DNA of 64,000 bases from the NCBI GenBank assembly GCA_036513895.1, contig DATBYF010000068.1:1-64000 (forward strand), written 5' to 3'. Made by a program: the position numbers and the translations under genes. Shown here piece after piece: positions 27,447 through 36,643 of the stretch. The notes under the pieces are model-generated. The model was not told the origin of the DNA and made no database searches. It saw only the letters and a program-made list of their open reading frames with translations. The DNA comes from Palsa-147 sp036513895 (GTDB lineage: Bacteria; Acidobacteriota; Terriglobia; Acidiferrales; UBA7541). Every line of letters begins with the position of its first letter. Position 1 is the stretch's first letter.

Positions 27447-27845
27447 ATGCGTCTTTCACGTTGGCTGTTAATCTTCGCGATTGGCTCGTTGTTTGCCGCG
27501 GCCTTGGCTTGTATTTTGTTCAGTGCGTTTTCGAACGCGCCATTTCGAAAGATCATCGGCCCCTCGTTCGTGCTCGGTGGGGTCATGTTGCTCCACGGGC
27601 CGCTCGTCTACTGGGCTCTCAGATACTCGCTCAGCCATGGAAACGACAAGCGGCCTTTCGTCCTGGTGGTGGGCGAGAACTTGGTCGTTCTAATCGTTGT
27701 TGGCATCCATTACGCGGTGGTGCTCGGAATTCTTCGTTCGCGCGACAGTTTCGCCGTCACAATCTTTGCGGTGGCAATCCCAATTCTCGCAATTGTTCGC
27801 ATTCTTCTTTCAAGAAGGATTTGCGCAGCGATTAGTTTTCGATAA
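27447..27845 (+). CDS. small integral membrane protein, unknown
   Basis: A 132-residue protein with four clear membrane helices: residues 5-27, 38-58, 70-92 and 100-122, with positive residues in the short loops. GAAGGA precedes the ATG by about 6 bases. It stands alone on the plus strand between two copies of the dispersed repeat, the second of which could act as a terminator. No family recognised. Confidence 0.65.
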   Translation: MRLSRWLLIFAIGSLFAAALACILFSAFSNAPFRKIIGPSFVLGGVMLLHGPLVYWALRYSLSHGNDKRPFVLVVGENLVVLIVVGIHYAVVLGILRSRDSFAVTIFAVAIPILAIVRILLSRRICAAISFR

Positions 27846-27912
27846 GCGGACTATCAAGCCCACGCTGCGAGCCGCAAATTCCCCTCTCTGTCTCCGCGCC
27901 AAAATTCTTACA

Positions 27913-28003
27913 ACTCGCCCGCTCGGCAATCAGGCGTCGTAGCGCCGGCATCTTGCCGGCGTTTTTTTTCCGCCGTCACTGACCGCATAACCACCGGCAA
28001 GGA
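27913..28003 (+). repeat. dispersed palindromic repeat, copy 4
   Basis: The best full-length copy: CGCTCGGCAATCAGG, CGTCGTAG, the perfect GCCGGCATCTTGCCGGC hairpin with eight T, CGCCGTCACTG, and CCACCGGCAAGG. The hairpin plus T run directly after the 132-residue membrane protein gene looks like an intrinsic terminator for it. Confidence 0.8.
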
Positions 28004-28308
28004 TCGCGGTGCTAAGTCCGAATCCATCTTGCTTCCATCAACTCGCTCCAAACGAATCCACAGAGCCGCGCTCTTGCGCACTCGCTTCCCGTCTGATAGC
28101 GTTTTAATACAATTATATGAGGATTATAAATTCTAAAATCAGGCGGGCCGTCTCCGCCGGCAGGAGCGTGACGCGCGAAATTCGTCCAGCGCCATACCGG
28201 ACATTCTCCGGCGCTTCACATCCGGCATCGCCGGGCCAGGCTACGTCCTGGGTCGTACTGGCGGTCAAAATTCGCGGCCGCGCTTCAAATCTCAACGCAC
28301 CCTAACCA

Positions 28309-28390
28309 ATTCTACTCGATACAAGTATTTATTAGAAACAGCCGTAACTCAAACAAAATAAAGAACGGAGGAGGATTCTACTCGATACAA
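28309..28390. repeat. 16-bp direct repeat pair
   Basis: ATTCTACTCGATACAA occurs at 28309-28324 and again at 28375-28390, 66 bases apart, in the gap downstream of the TPR gene. No palindrome is associated with it. Confidence 0.7.
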
Positions 28391-28443
28391 AATGAGGGGG
28401 TGCTCTGAGGACAAAAAAGCGCAAATCTCAAGCAAGTCGCGAA

Positions 28444-29292
28444 TTACGGCTGCGGCTGCTGCGGTTTTTGCGAATCGCCAGCGTATGACGGCGTCGTCTG
28501 CAGCACTTCCTGCACACGCGGGTCTTTAATCACGCGAGCGAATTCAGGATCCGCCTGGACATCAGCCATTTTCTTGTAGCCGTCGTCGCGCGCCATCTTT
28601 AGATAATGCGCGCAACGCTCGACGTCGCCCTGTTTCGCGAACGTCTTCGCTACCAGAAAATTGAAGAGGCCGGGATCGGTGGTTGAACGCTGCTGGATTG
28701 TCGAACCGTAGCCGGGGTGATGGCCGAAAACTTCCGGGTCAATCGCCAGGGCCTTTTCGAAACAGTCGAGAGCTTGCGGAAATTCTTTGTCGGCGAAATA
28801 GGCATAGCCCAGATTGCTGTAGAGCGTGGCCATCTCATCCGCCGGCTTCGACGCCATTGCTTGCTTATACAAATGAATCGCTTTGCCGTAATGTTTCTTT
28901 TCGTACTCGATGGTTCCGAGATTGTTGATCGCGCTCGTGTAATTCTTGTTGGCTTTCATCGCGCGCTTGTAATAGCGGCCGGCCGCGGCAGTGTCGGCGT
29001 CCTGCTGATACGCGACGCCGATCTTGTTCAGCAGCGACGCGTCATGCGGCGCCGTAACGAGAATCTGCTCGTAGGCGTGGATGGCTTCGGGGTACATCTT
29101 CCGCGCCATCATGATGTCGCCGCGCATTTCCTGCGTCGCGCGCGAAGTTCCGGGCGCGGTCCCGGTCGCATTCGACGATGTCGAACTCGCGGCTTGCGCT
29201 ACGCGATCTAAAGTCTGCGGCTGCTGCGCACAAACGATTGAAGTGGAAAGGACAACGGCAGGTAGGACACTTGCGGCGAGGCGAATCATCAT
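28444..29292 (-). CDS. secreted TPR protein
   Basis: A 282-residue exported protein. A signal peptide (residues 1-22, ending CAQQ) is followed by five or so tetratricopeptide repeats from about residue 58, including AIHAYEQILVTAPHDASLLNKIG and AIHLYKQAMASKPADEMATLYSNLGYA, then a C-terminal region rich in Gln and Pro. GAAGGAGA lies before two consecutive ATGs. It is 27 bases downstream of the penicillin-binding protein gene and may assist envelope assembly, which is inference. Confidence 0.85.
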   Translation of the reverse strand: MMIRLAASVLPAVVLSTSIVCAQQPQTLDRVAQAASSTSSNATGTAPGTSRATQEMRGDIMMARKMYPEAIHAYEQILVTAPHDASLLNKIGVAYQQDADTAAAGRYYKRAMKANKNYTSAINNLGTIEYEKKHYGKAIHLYKQAMASKPADEMATLYSNLGYAYFADKEFPQALDCFEKALAIDPEVFGHHPGYGSTIQQRSTTDPGLFNFLVAKTFAKQGDVERCAHYLKMARDDGYKKMADVQADPEFARVIKDPRVQEVLQTTPSYAGDSQKPQQPQP

Positions 29293-29319
29293 ACTTCTCC
29301 TTCGTTCCGCGCCTGACGC

Positions 29320-31932
29320 CTACGGTTTCTGGTCCGGGCTGGGCTTTGGCTGATCCGCAGGCTTTTTACTGCTCCCAAAGATACCAAAAATCTTGTGCAA
29401 TACGGACTTTTTCTTTTCGCCGTCGGCGTCTTGTTGACTATCGGCCTTTTCCTGGCCGTTTTCATTTTTGGCCGCGGGAGCGCCGCCTGCGGGAGGAGGA
29501 GGCGCCGCGGAATCGCCCTTGCCGAACAAATGCGCCAGCCATGAAACCGGCGGCGCGTGCGAGAGAGCGCGGCCGCCATGAATGAAGCAGAATTCAGTCG
29601 GCTCAGTGCCGGCGATGAAAACTTCATCTCGCGTAGTCGGGCATTGCGGCGTGGCAAGCTGCTCGGATTGCGGGTCAATAGCGACTTGCACCACACCGGA
29701 CGGCGACTCGAACGCCTTCGTATCGCTGTACTCCGGCAGCGCCACGGCGTGCTTCATGAAGTCGCCCCAGATTGGCGCCGCCGCAATGGTGCCGGAAAGC
29801 CCGAGGTCGCGATTGTCGTCAAAGCCAACCCAAATCACGCACACGAGATTCGACGTAAATCCGGCGAACCAGCCGTCACGAGATGTTCCCGTTTTTCCCG
29901 CGGCTGGAGGCGTGAAACCCATCGCGCGAACCGATGCCCCGGTTCCGCGATTGATGACGTCTTCCATCAATGTCGTCACCAGATACGCCACGCGCGGATC
30001 GAGCGCAGGCCGCGTCTTCGGGTCCATCTTCTCTACGATCTTGCCGTCTTCATTGATTACCGACTGCAGAAACATGGGTTCGGCGCGTGTGCCGTTTGTC
30101 GCAAAAATTGTGTAACCCGCCGCGACGTCAATCGGCGTCATCTCATAGGCGCCGAGTGCGACTGCCGGCGTCGCCTGAATGTTTGCGCCCAATCCCATTT
30201 GGCGCGCCACGGTGACAACGCGATCGTAGCCAATCATTTCCGCCACTTTCACCGTCGCCACGTTCATCGAGTGGATCAGCGCTTCACGCACCGTCACGTT
30301 CCCGTAGAACTGCTGGCCAAAATTATTGGGGGTGTACGTCGTGTTGTCGAAGGTAAACGTCGTCGGCGCATCCACCACCGGCGTCAGCGGCGTGATGACG
30401 GGCTGCATGCCTTCCGCGGCGTTGTCGAACGCGGCCGCGTACACGAAGGGCTTGAATACGGAGCCCGGCTGCCGGTGTGCCGTCGCATGGTTCAACTGGC
30501 TCTCACCGTAATTCCGGCCGCCGACCAGCGCACGGATTTCGCCGGTTTGCGGGTCCATGGCAACAAGAGCGAGTTGCACTTGAGGAGGCGAAGCCTCGCC
30601 CGCTTTTTTCCACTTGGCGTAGCGCTTGGCAAGGAGCTTGTCGAGATTTTCCGCGCCGGCGGCGATCGCTGCTCCGGCCACGCGCTGCAGTTCGGGATCA
30701 AGCGTGGAATAAATCCTGTAGCTTTCGCTCGAGAGATCGGCTTCCGAAATCTGCTCGAGCAGGTGCTCCTTCACCATGTCCACAAAATATGGGCCCGCGC
30801 TGGAATTCACGCCGCCGCCTACGAAATGCAGCTTCTGTTTCTTCGCTTCGTCCACCTGTGCGGCCGTGACGTAGCCGTTGTCGAGCATTTCTCCCAGAAC
30901 GCGGTCACGCACCTCGTTCGCGCGGTCGGGGTGAATTTCGGCTGCGGAGTAGCGGTTCGGCGCGCGAATGATCCCCGCAAGGAAGGCGCATTCGCTGAGA
31001 GTCAGTTCGCGAACATCTTTGCCAAAGTATGCCTGCGAGGCTTCACCGAATCCGCGGATGGCGAAGCTGCCGCGATTGCCGATGTACACTTCGTTGGCGT
31101 ACAGCTCGAAAATTTGCTGCTTGCTGAATCGCTGGTCGAGTTCAATTGCGACGATGGTCTCTTTTATCTTTCGCTTCCAGTCGCGCTTGGTGGTGAAGAA
31201 AAAGCTGCGCGACAGCTGCATGTCAATCGTGCTCGCACCTTGCGCTTTTTGGCCGCGGCGCACGTCCGCCGATGCCGCGCCGAGAATGCGGATAAAGTCG
31301 AAACCTCCGTGCTCGAAGAATCGCTTGTCTTCGGCGGAAAGCACCGCGTCCACGAGATCTTTCGGTAAGTCATCGAAGCGTTCGAGCCGCCGTTTCTCGC
31401 GCGTCGTGTCAAAGAGATTCGTCAGCAGCTCCGGCTCGATCTCCGCCTGCGTAAGCGAGGCATTGTCGGCGAGCGCTGTAATCCGCGTGATGGATTTCCC
31501 GTTGAATTCCACGCGAAGTCCATTGCCGCCGTTGAAATAGGAATCGCTCGACGGCCGAATTTCGACGAAATCCTTGCCTGTATGAAACTGGCCGGGCGAG
31601 CCGTCTACCTCGCTCTCCGCATAGTCCGCGCGCAGGAGGTAGCTCGCTAGTTCGTTCTGCTTCATCTTCTCGCCGGTGAAGATCTTCTGCGGCGCGCCGT
31701 AAACGCGCGAGGTGTTCTGGAATACTTGCCCGGACAGGCGAACGTCAATCATGCGGCCGAATGAGATGTAGTAATACGTGCAGATACTTGCGCCGATGAC
31801 AAAAATGCCCAAGGCGGTGCCGAGTATGGTCAGGCCGAGTTTGGACGTCCAGAATCCGCGGCCGAGCCGAATCCTCAAGTCTCCCCCTGCCTTGACAAGG
31901 TACCGTGAAACACGTTGAAAAAGCCGTTTCAT
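29320..31932 (-). CDS. class A penicillin-binding protein (PBP1-type)
   Basis: Bifunctional peptidoglycan synthase of 870 residues. One membrane helix (about 30-55), a PBP1B-like segment between anchor and glycosyltransferase (about 75-180), then GT51 with EDKRFFEHGGFD and QGASTIDMQLSRSFF, and the transpeptidase with SVFK (in PGSVFKPFVYAA), SMN, and KTGTS. The C-terminal tail of about 80 residues is Pro/Ala/Lys-rich and disordered. Domain order and lack of an OB insert fit PBP1B better than PBP1A. Followed closely by a TPR gene. Confidence 0.95.
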   Translation of the reverse strand: MKRLFQRVSRYLVKAGGDLRIRLGRGFWTSKLGLTILGTALGIFVIGASICTYYYISFGRMIDVRLSGQVFQNTSRVYGAPQKIFTGEKMKQNELASYLLRADYAESEVDGSPGQFHTGKDFVEIRPSSDSYFNGGNGLRVEFNGKSITRITALADNASLTQAEIEPELLTNLFDTTREKRRLERFDDLPKDLVDAVLSAEDKRFFEHGGFDFIRILGAASADVRRGQKAQGASTIDMQLSRSFFFTTKRDWKRKIKETIVAIELDQRFSKQQIFELYANEVYIGNRGSFAIRGFGEASQAYFGKDVRELTLSECAFLAGIIRAPNRYSAAEIHPDRANEVRDRVLGEMLDNGYVTAAQVDEAKKQKLHFVGGGVNSSAGPYFVDMVKEHLLEQISEADLSSESYRIYSTLDPELQRVAGAAIAAGAENLDKLLAKRYAKWKKAGEASPPQVQLALVAMDPQTGEIRALVGGRNYGESQLNHATAHRQPGSVFKPFVYAAAFDNAAEGMQPVITPLTPVVDAPTTFTFDNTTYTPNNFGQQFYGNVTVREALIHSMNVATVKVAEMIGYDRVVTVARQMGLGANIQATPAVALGAYEMTPIDVAAGYTIFATNGTRAEPMFLQSVINEDGKIVEKMDPKTRPALDPRVAYLVTTLMEDVINRGTGASVRAMGFTPPAAGKTGTSRDGWFAGFTSNLVCVIWVGFDDNRDLGLSGTIAAAPIWGDFMKHAVALPEYSDTKAFESPSGVVQVAIDPQSEQLATPQCPTTRDEVFIAGTEPTEFCFIHGGRALSHAPPVSWLAHLFGKGDSAAPPPPAGGAPAAKNENGQEKADSQQDADGEKKKSVLHKIFGIFGSSKKPADQPKPSPDQKP

Positions 31933-32091
31933 CGAGCTTCTCGGTGAGGTTGCACCATAAAGAAACGTCGCTTCCGTTGGTCGAGAGTTCTCGTCAGCGC
32001 CGGGCGGTAATAGGCTAAGCCTGGCCGGACAGCAGCGGGACGACGCCCCGTCATTCCTGCTCTGGCTGCCCTTCTCGGAGCACTTCCTATA

Positions 32092-32484
32092 TTAAATGGT
32101 GTGGTTGTCCCCGTGGGGATGAAAATTCAATGGGAGGGTGTAGAAGCCCAGATCGACGTTAATAGTGTAATCAACGTCAAGATCTACCTGCCCCATCAAG
32201 CCCTGCTCGGTTCCTGGATATTTGACGCGGATGTCTTTTTTCTCAACGGGCAGGCCAAGCTTCTGAGCTTCGGCGTAGACGTCGTTCCGGACTTCTTCCG
32301 TGGTTTTGCGGCTGCTGAGGGCAAAACGCGCCTCAGATTGCATGGAATCCTGCATTTCGTAGTTGTTCATGAATGCCGGGCCAACTTTGATGCCTACGTA
32401 CACGCATAGCGCCACGAACGCCAAGAATAAGATCCCGCCGAATTTGCCTACGCCTGTTTCGGCTTTTCGAAGTTTTTTTCTCAT
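32092..32484 (-). CDS. single-pass membrane protein, DUF4845-like
   Basis: A 130-residue protein with a basic start, one membrane helix (about 15-36: GGILFLAFVALCVYVGIKVG) and a small soluble domain beginning FMNNYEMQDSMQSEARF, as seen in DUF4845-type proteins. The C-terminal part has alternating beta-strand character (DLDVDYTINVDLGFYTLPLNF). Function unknown. It is not closely linked to either neighbour. Confidence 0.7.
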   Translation of the reverse strand: MRKKLRKAETGVGKFGGILFLAFVALCVYVGIKVGPAFMNNYEMQDSMQSEARFALSSRKTTEEVRNDVYAEAQKLGLPVEKKDIRVKYPGTEQGLMGQVDLDVDYTINVDLGFYTLPLNFHPHGDNHTI

Positions 32485-32540
32485 TAAACGGCGTCGTCCT
32501 GTTTCAATCCAACCCAGAAGTTATATGCGATTTAGGCTAG

Positions 32541-32558
32541 CACCCCTATTCAGGGGTG
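32541..32558. promoter_or_regulatory. hairpin or operator upstream of DUF4845-like gene
   Basis: CACCCCT, four bases, AGGGGTG: a perfect 7-bp inverted repeat. On the minus strand it overlaps where the -35 would lie for a TATAAC hexamer at 32520-32525. Confidence 0.35.
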
Positions 32559-32702
32559 TCGAGAAGCTAGGTCGCACAATGTTCGCGAGAAGTTAACTAG
32601 AGTTAAGTCGAATGATTTCAGCGGTTCGGAACCTGCCCGAAACCGGAATAGGAGAGGATCAACTCGAGACACCCCGGGCCTTCAAAACATCGATGAAACG
32701 AA

Positions 32703-34142
32703 TCAGTAGGCTTTGGCGAAAATGGCCTTTTCCTTGGAGGCTTGGCCGCAGAAAATGCACTTGCCGGGCTCGCCCGATTGTTCGAGGGGAATGCAACGCA
32801 TCGTGGCTTTTGTTTCTTCCTTGATTTTGCCTTCGCAGTCTTCGCTGCCACACCAGTGGGCGAGCGCGAATCCGCGCTCGACGGCTGTCTTGAATTCGCC
32901 GTAGTCCTTCGGTTCGACCGTGTTGGACTTGCGGAATGCCAGGGCGCGATGGAAGAGTGCCTGCTGGATTTCCGCGAGCATCGTTTTCACGGCGTCGGCC
33001 AATCCCGCTTGCGGCACGAATGACTTCCCTTCCTTGCCCGGACGGTCGCGGCGCGCGAGGACCACGCTGCCTTTTGCGACATCCTTTGGCCCTAGCTCGA
33101 TTCTCAGTGGCACGCCGCGCATTTCCCAGTCGTTGAATTTGAAGCCCGGGCTCATGCCGTCGCGCTCGTCCAGCTTCACTCGAATATCAGCTGCAATGAG
33201 TTCCGCGCGAATTTTTCGGGCCGCGTCCATCACGGACGCTTTTTCCTCGTCGGTCTTGTAGATCGGGACAACTACTGCCTGAAATGGCGCGATCCGGGGC
33301 GGCAAAATCAATCCTTGATCATCGCCGTGCACCATAATGATTGCGCCGATGAAGCGCGTCGAAAGGCCCCAGGATGTGGTCCAGCAATGCTGCAGGACAC
33401 CGCCTTTATCGAGATAGCGGATCTCGAAGGCTTTGGCGAAATTTTGTCCTAGATTGTGGGAGGTGCCCGCCTGCAGCGCCTTGCCATCGCCCATCATGGC
33501 TTCGATCGAATAGGTGATGTCCGCGCCGGCGAATTTTTCGGAGTCGGATTTGCGGCCAGGAATCACGGGAACAGCCGCTTCCTTGATGGCAAAGTCAGCG
33601 TAGATGTCGAGCATTTGCCGCGTCTCGAACTCCGCTTCTTCGAGCGTGGCATGCGCGGTGTGGCCTTCCTGCCAGAAAAATTCGAGGGTGCGTAAAAATA
33701 GTTTCGTGCGTAGCTCCCAGCGGATGACGCTGTTCCACTGATTGATTAGCACCGGCAAGTCGCGATAGGACTGAATCCACTTGGCGTAGGCGTGCCCGAT
33801 GATCGTCTCCGAAGTTGGACGAATTACTAACGGCTCTTCGAGTTTTTCGCCGCCGCCGATCGTGACCACGGCGAGTTCGGGTGAAAATCCGGCGACGTGC
33901 GATTTTTCTTTGTCGATGAAGCTACGTGGAATCAGCAGCGGAAATGCCGCGTTCACATGGCCCGTAGCTTTGAATCGGCGATCGAGTTGCGCCGTGATGT
34001 TCTCCCACAGCGCCCAGCCGTAGGGCCGGACGATCATGCAGCCGCGCACGGGCGCGTAGTCGGCGAGTTCCGCGCGCAGAACTAGCTGGTTGTACCATTC
34101 CGAGAAATCCTCGGAGCGCAGCGGTAGCTTTAAATCCGACAT
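32703..34142 (-). CDS. proS: prolyl-tRNA synthetase, archaeal/eukaryotic type
   Basis: Class II synthetase charging tRNA-Pro. The 479-residue protein has the compact form without the bacterial INS editing domain. Segments include RPTSETIIGHAYAKWIQSYR, FLRTLEFFWQEGHTAH, and LQAGTSHNLGQNFAKAF. The C-terminal domain has paired cysteines (WCGSEDC and CIFCGQ) for zinc and ends in tyrosine, the mark of the archaeal/eukaryotic group that many bacteria also carry. GAAGGGTGG precedes the start. Confidence 0.96.
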   Translation of the reverse strand: MSDLKLPLRSEDFSEWYNQLVLRAELADYAPVRGCMIVRPYGWALWENITAQLDRRFKATGHVNAAFPLLIPRSFIDKEKSHVAGFSPELAVVTIGGGEKLEEPLVIRPTSETIIGHAYAKWIQSYRDLPVLINQWNSVIRWELRTKLFLRTLEFFWQEGHTAHATLEEAEFETRQMLDIYADFAIKEAAVPVIPGRKSDSEKFAGADITYSIEAMMGDGKALQAGTSHNLGQNFAKAFEIRYLDKGGVLQHCWTTSWGLSTRFIGAIIMVHGDDQGLILPPRIAPFQAVVVPIYKTDEEKASVMDAARKIRAELIAADIRVKLDERDGMSPGFKFNDWEMRGVPLRIELGPKDVAKGSVVLARRDRPGKEGKSFVPQAGLADAVKTMLAEIQQALFHRALAFRKSNTVEPKDYGEFKTAVERGFALAHWCGSEDCEGKIKEETKATMRCIPLEQSGEPGKCIFCGQASKEKAIFAKAY

Positions 34143-34324
34143 TGCTCGACCACCCTTCTATTGTGTTCGCGTGGATTTATTCGTGCGGCTCATCATACTT
34201 TTGCTTTTGCCCGCGCGAATTTCTTACGTGCGGGATTAGGTTATGGGACGCTGGAATCGAAGTCAACCCAACGGCCGAATCCGGATCGCCTGCGGAGAAG
34301 AATGGTCGAATCGGCAGGAGGATG

Positions 34325-36535
34325 TTAGCTCCTGGGGTTGGGAGGGTCGAGAAGACGCTTGAACTCGGGTTCGTCATGCAGAGACGATAAATCGGAATCC
34401 CTGGAAATCCATTCCATGTCCGTGAAGCCACACTCGATGGCGCGTTTCAACATGGCAAGAGATTCGGCTTTCATCCCAAGCATTCCATAAGTGCACGCCG
34501 CGTTGTAAAGCGTGTTCGGATCGTTAGGGCGCATGGCAACTGCCATTTCCAAATGTTGCGACGCGTCTTTACCCTTTCCTATTTGCACGAACGTGGCGGC
34601 GAGCAGGATACGCGCCCGCACATCTTCCGGAACCGTATCGACCTGGTGTTCGAGAACGCGAGACTGCCGCTCAATAAGTTTGCGAGCGGCTTGTTTGTCG
34701 CCAAGAGCCAACATCGAATTGACGTATGGGACGAAGACATTGTAGTCGTCCCCGGCTGCTGCAACTGCGCGCTCGACCAGATCGGCCGCTTCCTGCCAGC
34801 GGTCCGAACAGAATAACGCACGGCCCAGGACGTCCCATGCATTCTGGCAGTCAGACCTGCGATCAATCGCCATCTGAGCGAGCTTGACGGCTTCGTCGTA
34901 TCTCTGCTGCACATGACAGAGGCGCGCGCGGCTTGCGATCACTTCTGGATTCTCGGGATCGAGCTCGAAACTGCGATTGGCAGCGGCCACAGCCTTTTCA
35001 ATCCACCGAGGATCGCGGCCGTGCATCTCAAACTGCATGCCGCTAATATTTGCGATTCCCGCGTGCGCGAGAGCGAAATTGGGATCGAGGCGGATGGCGT
35101 GCTCGAACATCTGCATCGCGAATTCGAGATTTTCGCGGCGCGTGTAGTTGCGCCCACGCAGAAAATAGTCGTAGGCCTGAAGATTTTCGGTGGGCTTCTG
35201 AGCAATGGTCTCTTGCTCCTGAGCCGAGAGCGAAATCCGGAGGGCTTGCGTAATGCTGCGCGCAATTTCGTCCTGAACTTCAAAGACGTCTTTCATCTCC
35301 CGGTCGTAGCGTTCGGCCCAAACGGTGTGGCCCGTCTGAGTCTCGACTAATTGGGCGGTGATGCGGAGCCGGTTTCCGGCGCGGCGCACGCTGCCGCCGA
35401 GCACATACGCGGCATCGAGTTGCTTGCCGATTTCTGGAGCTGTGGCCGGCTTATCGCGGTAGGCCACGACCGCGGCGCGGGGAAATACGTGCAGCGTCTT
35501 AATCTGGGTTAGTTCTGTGATGACGTCTTCGGTCATTCCGTCGCGGAAGTATTCGTCTTCCTTGGCGCCGCTAAGATTTTCAAAATAAAGCACAGCGATG
35601 GATTTCCCAGAGGGCTTTGCGGCAGTGGCCAGCCCCGATTCGACTTCTTTTTTCAGGCGCTGGAGCTCGGTGCGCAGCGCTCCGGCTGCCGCGCGGCGCT
35701 CGTTGCGATTCTTTACCAGCAGGGTCTCGATGACGCGGCCGAGTTCAGCAGGGACCTGAGAGTTGACGCGGGAGGGAGGCGGCGGCACGCGATTCAAGAT
35801 GGCGTCAAAGACGACGGCGGAAGTGGCGCCTGGAAATGCTTGCCGGCCTGTCGCCATCTCGTAAAGCACGACGCCAAGCGAAAACATGTCCGAGCGCGCG
35901 TCTACCTCGTCGCCGCGCGCTTGCTCAGGAGACATATAGGCTACGGTGCCCACGGCCGAGCCGGGATTCGTCAGATGGTCATTGAAATTAGGAGCTGCGT
36001 CGACCGTCGCTGTCTGTTCGTCAGCGTCAATTGCCGCGCGTTTCGTGGGAGCGAGCTTGGCCAAGCCAAAGTCGAGTAATTTCGCCTGGTTGCGGTGCGT
36101 GATGAATATGTTGGCGGGCTTGATGTCACGGTGAACGATTCCTTTGGAATGAGCTGCGTCGAGCGCATCGGCGATTTGAATGCCGTAATCGAGAAGCGCA
36201 CCGATTGCCAAGGGCTCGCGGGCAAGAACATGCTTAAGAGTCTCGCCTTCGAGACACTCCATGGCGATGAACAGCCGTTCGTTATCTTCGGCGATTTCGT
36301 GAATCGTGCAGATGTTGGGATGATTCAGCGCGGAAGCAGCGCGAGCTTCACGGCGAAAGCGCTCGAGGGCCGTAGGATCATGGGCAACGTCCTCGGGAAG
36401 GAACTTCAGGGCAACCGCGCGGCCGAGATGGATGTCCTCGGCTTTGTAGACCACGCCCATTCCCCCGCCGCCAAGCCTCTCCAGGATTCGATAGTGGGAA
36501 ATTGTTCGGCCGGAAAGTGGCGAGGAATCGGACAT
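34325..36535 (-). CDS. Ser/Thr kinase with FlgO-like and TPR regions (kinase 2)
   Basis: A 736-residue paralogue of kinase 1 with the same order: kinase domain 1-275 (GGGGMG, VALKFLP, HRDIKPAN, LDFGLAK, MSPEQARG), FlgO/TolB-N-like region about 310-450 (IAVLYFENLSG, YFRDGMTEDVITEL, VWAERYDREMKDVFEVQDEIA), then TPR repeats to the end. No membrane helix is evident. The start at 36535 is set by family alignment and a promoter 7 bases upstream; the frame extends 13 codons further. It may be leaderless. Confidence 0.93.
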   Translation of the reverse strand: MSDSSPLSGRTISHYRILERLGGGGMGVVYKAEDIHLGRAVALKFLPEDVAHDPTALERFRREARAASALNHPNICTIHEIAEDNERLFIAMECLEGETLKHVLAREPLAIGALLDYGIQIADALDAAHSKGIVHRDIKPANIFITHRNQAKLLDFGLAKLAPTKRAAIDADEQTATVDAAPNFNDHLTNPGSAVGTVAYMSPEQARGDEVDARSDMFSLGVVLYEMATGRQAFPGATSAVVFDAILNRVPPPPSRVNSQVPAELGRVIETLLVKNRNERRAAAGALRTELQRLKKEVESGLATAAKPSGKSIAVLYFENLSGAKEDEYFRDGMTEDVITELTQIKTLHVFPRAAVVAYRDKPATAPEIGKQLDAAYVLGGSVRRAGNRLRITAQLVETQTGHTVWAERYDREMKDVFEVQDEIARSITQALRISLSAQEQETIAQKPTENLQAYDYFLRGRNYTRRENLEFAMQMFEHAIRLDPNFALAHAGIANISGMQFEMHGRDPRWIEKAVAAANRSFELDPENPEVIASRARLCHVQQRYDEAVKLAQMAIDRRSDCQNAWDVLGRALFCSDRWQEAADLVERAVAAAGDDYNVFVPYVNSMLALGDKQAARKLIERQSRVLEHQVDTVPEDVRARILLAATFVQIGKGKDASQHLEMAVAMRPNDPNTLYNAACTYGMLGMKAESLAMLKRAIECGFTDMEWISRDSDLSSLHDEPEFKRLLDPPNPRS

Positions 36536-36542
36536 CGGGCGA

Positions 36543-36571
36543 ATTTTATGCCGCGCTAGAAGGCAAGTCAA
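36543..36571 (-). promoter_or_regulatory. promoter of kinase 2, leaderless layout
   Basis: On the minus strand TTGACT (36566-36571), 17 bases, TAAAAT (36543-36548), then 7 bases to the ATG. The -35 and the first four spacer bases (TTGACTTGCC) match the kinase 1 promoter. Confidence 0.7.
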
Positions 36572-36643
36572 CAAAGGCCCGGCAGTACCAGATATGCGTG
36601 CGTACTTGGCCGCACTGTATGGACTGGAAGTCTTGCGCGGATT

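Larger units (their letters stand above)
27846..28443. other. long intergenic region with repeats
   Basis: Contains repeat copy 4 (27913-28003), a pair of 16-bp direct repeats (28309-28324 and 28375-28390), and an AT-rich patch around 28100-28140. Short frames at 28113-28305 on both strands have no recognised content. No RNA gene recognised. Confidence 0.45.

Noticed and set aside
27335..27835. Plus-strand frame of 166 codons overlapping the small membrane protein
   Set aside because: The phase starting at 27447 gives four clear membrane helices; the other phase has no such pattern.
29557..31368. Plus-strand frame of 603 codons opposite the penicillin-binding protein
   Set aside because: Shadow of a gene with all catalytic motifs on the other strand.
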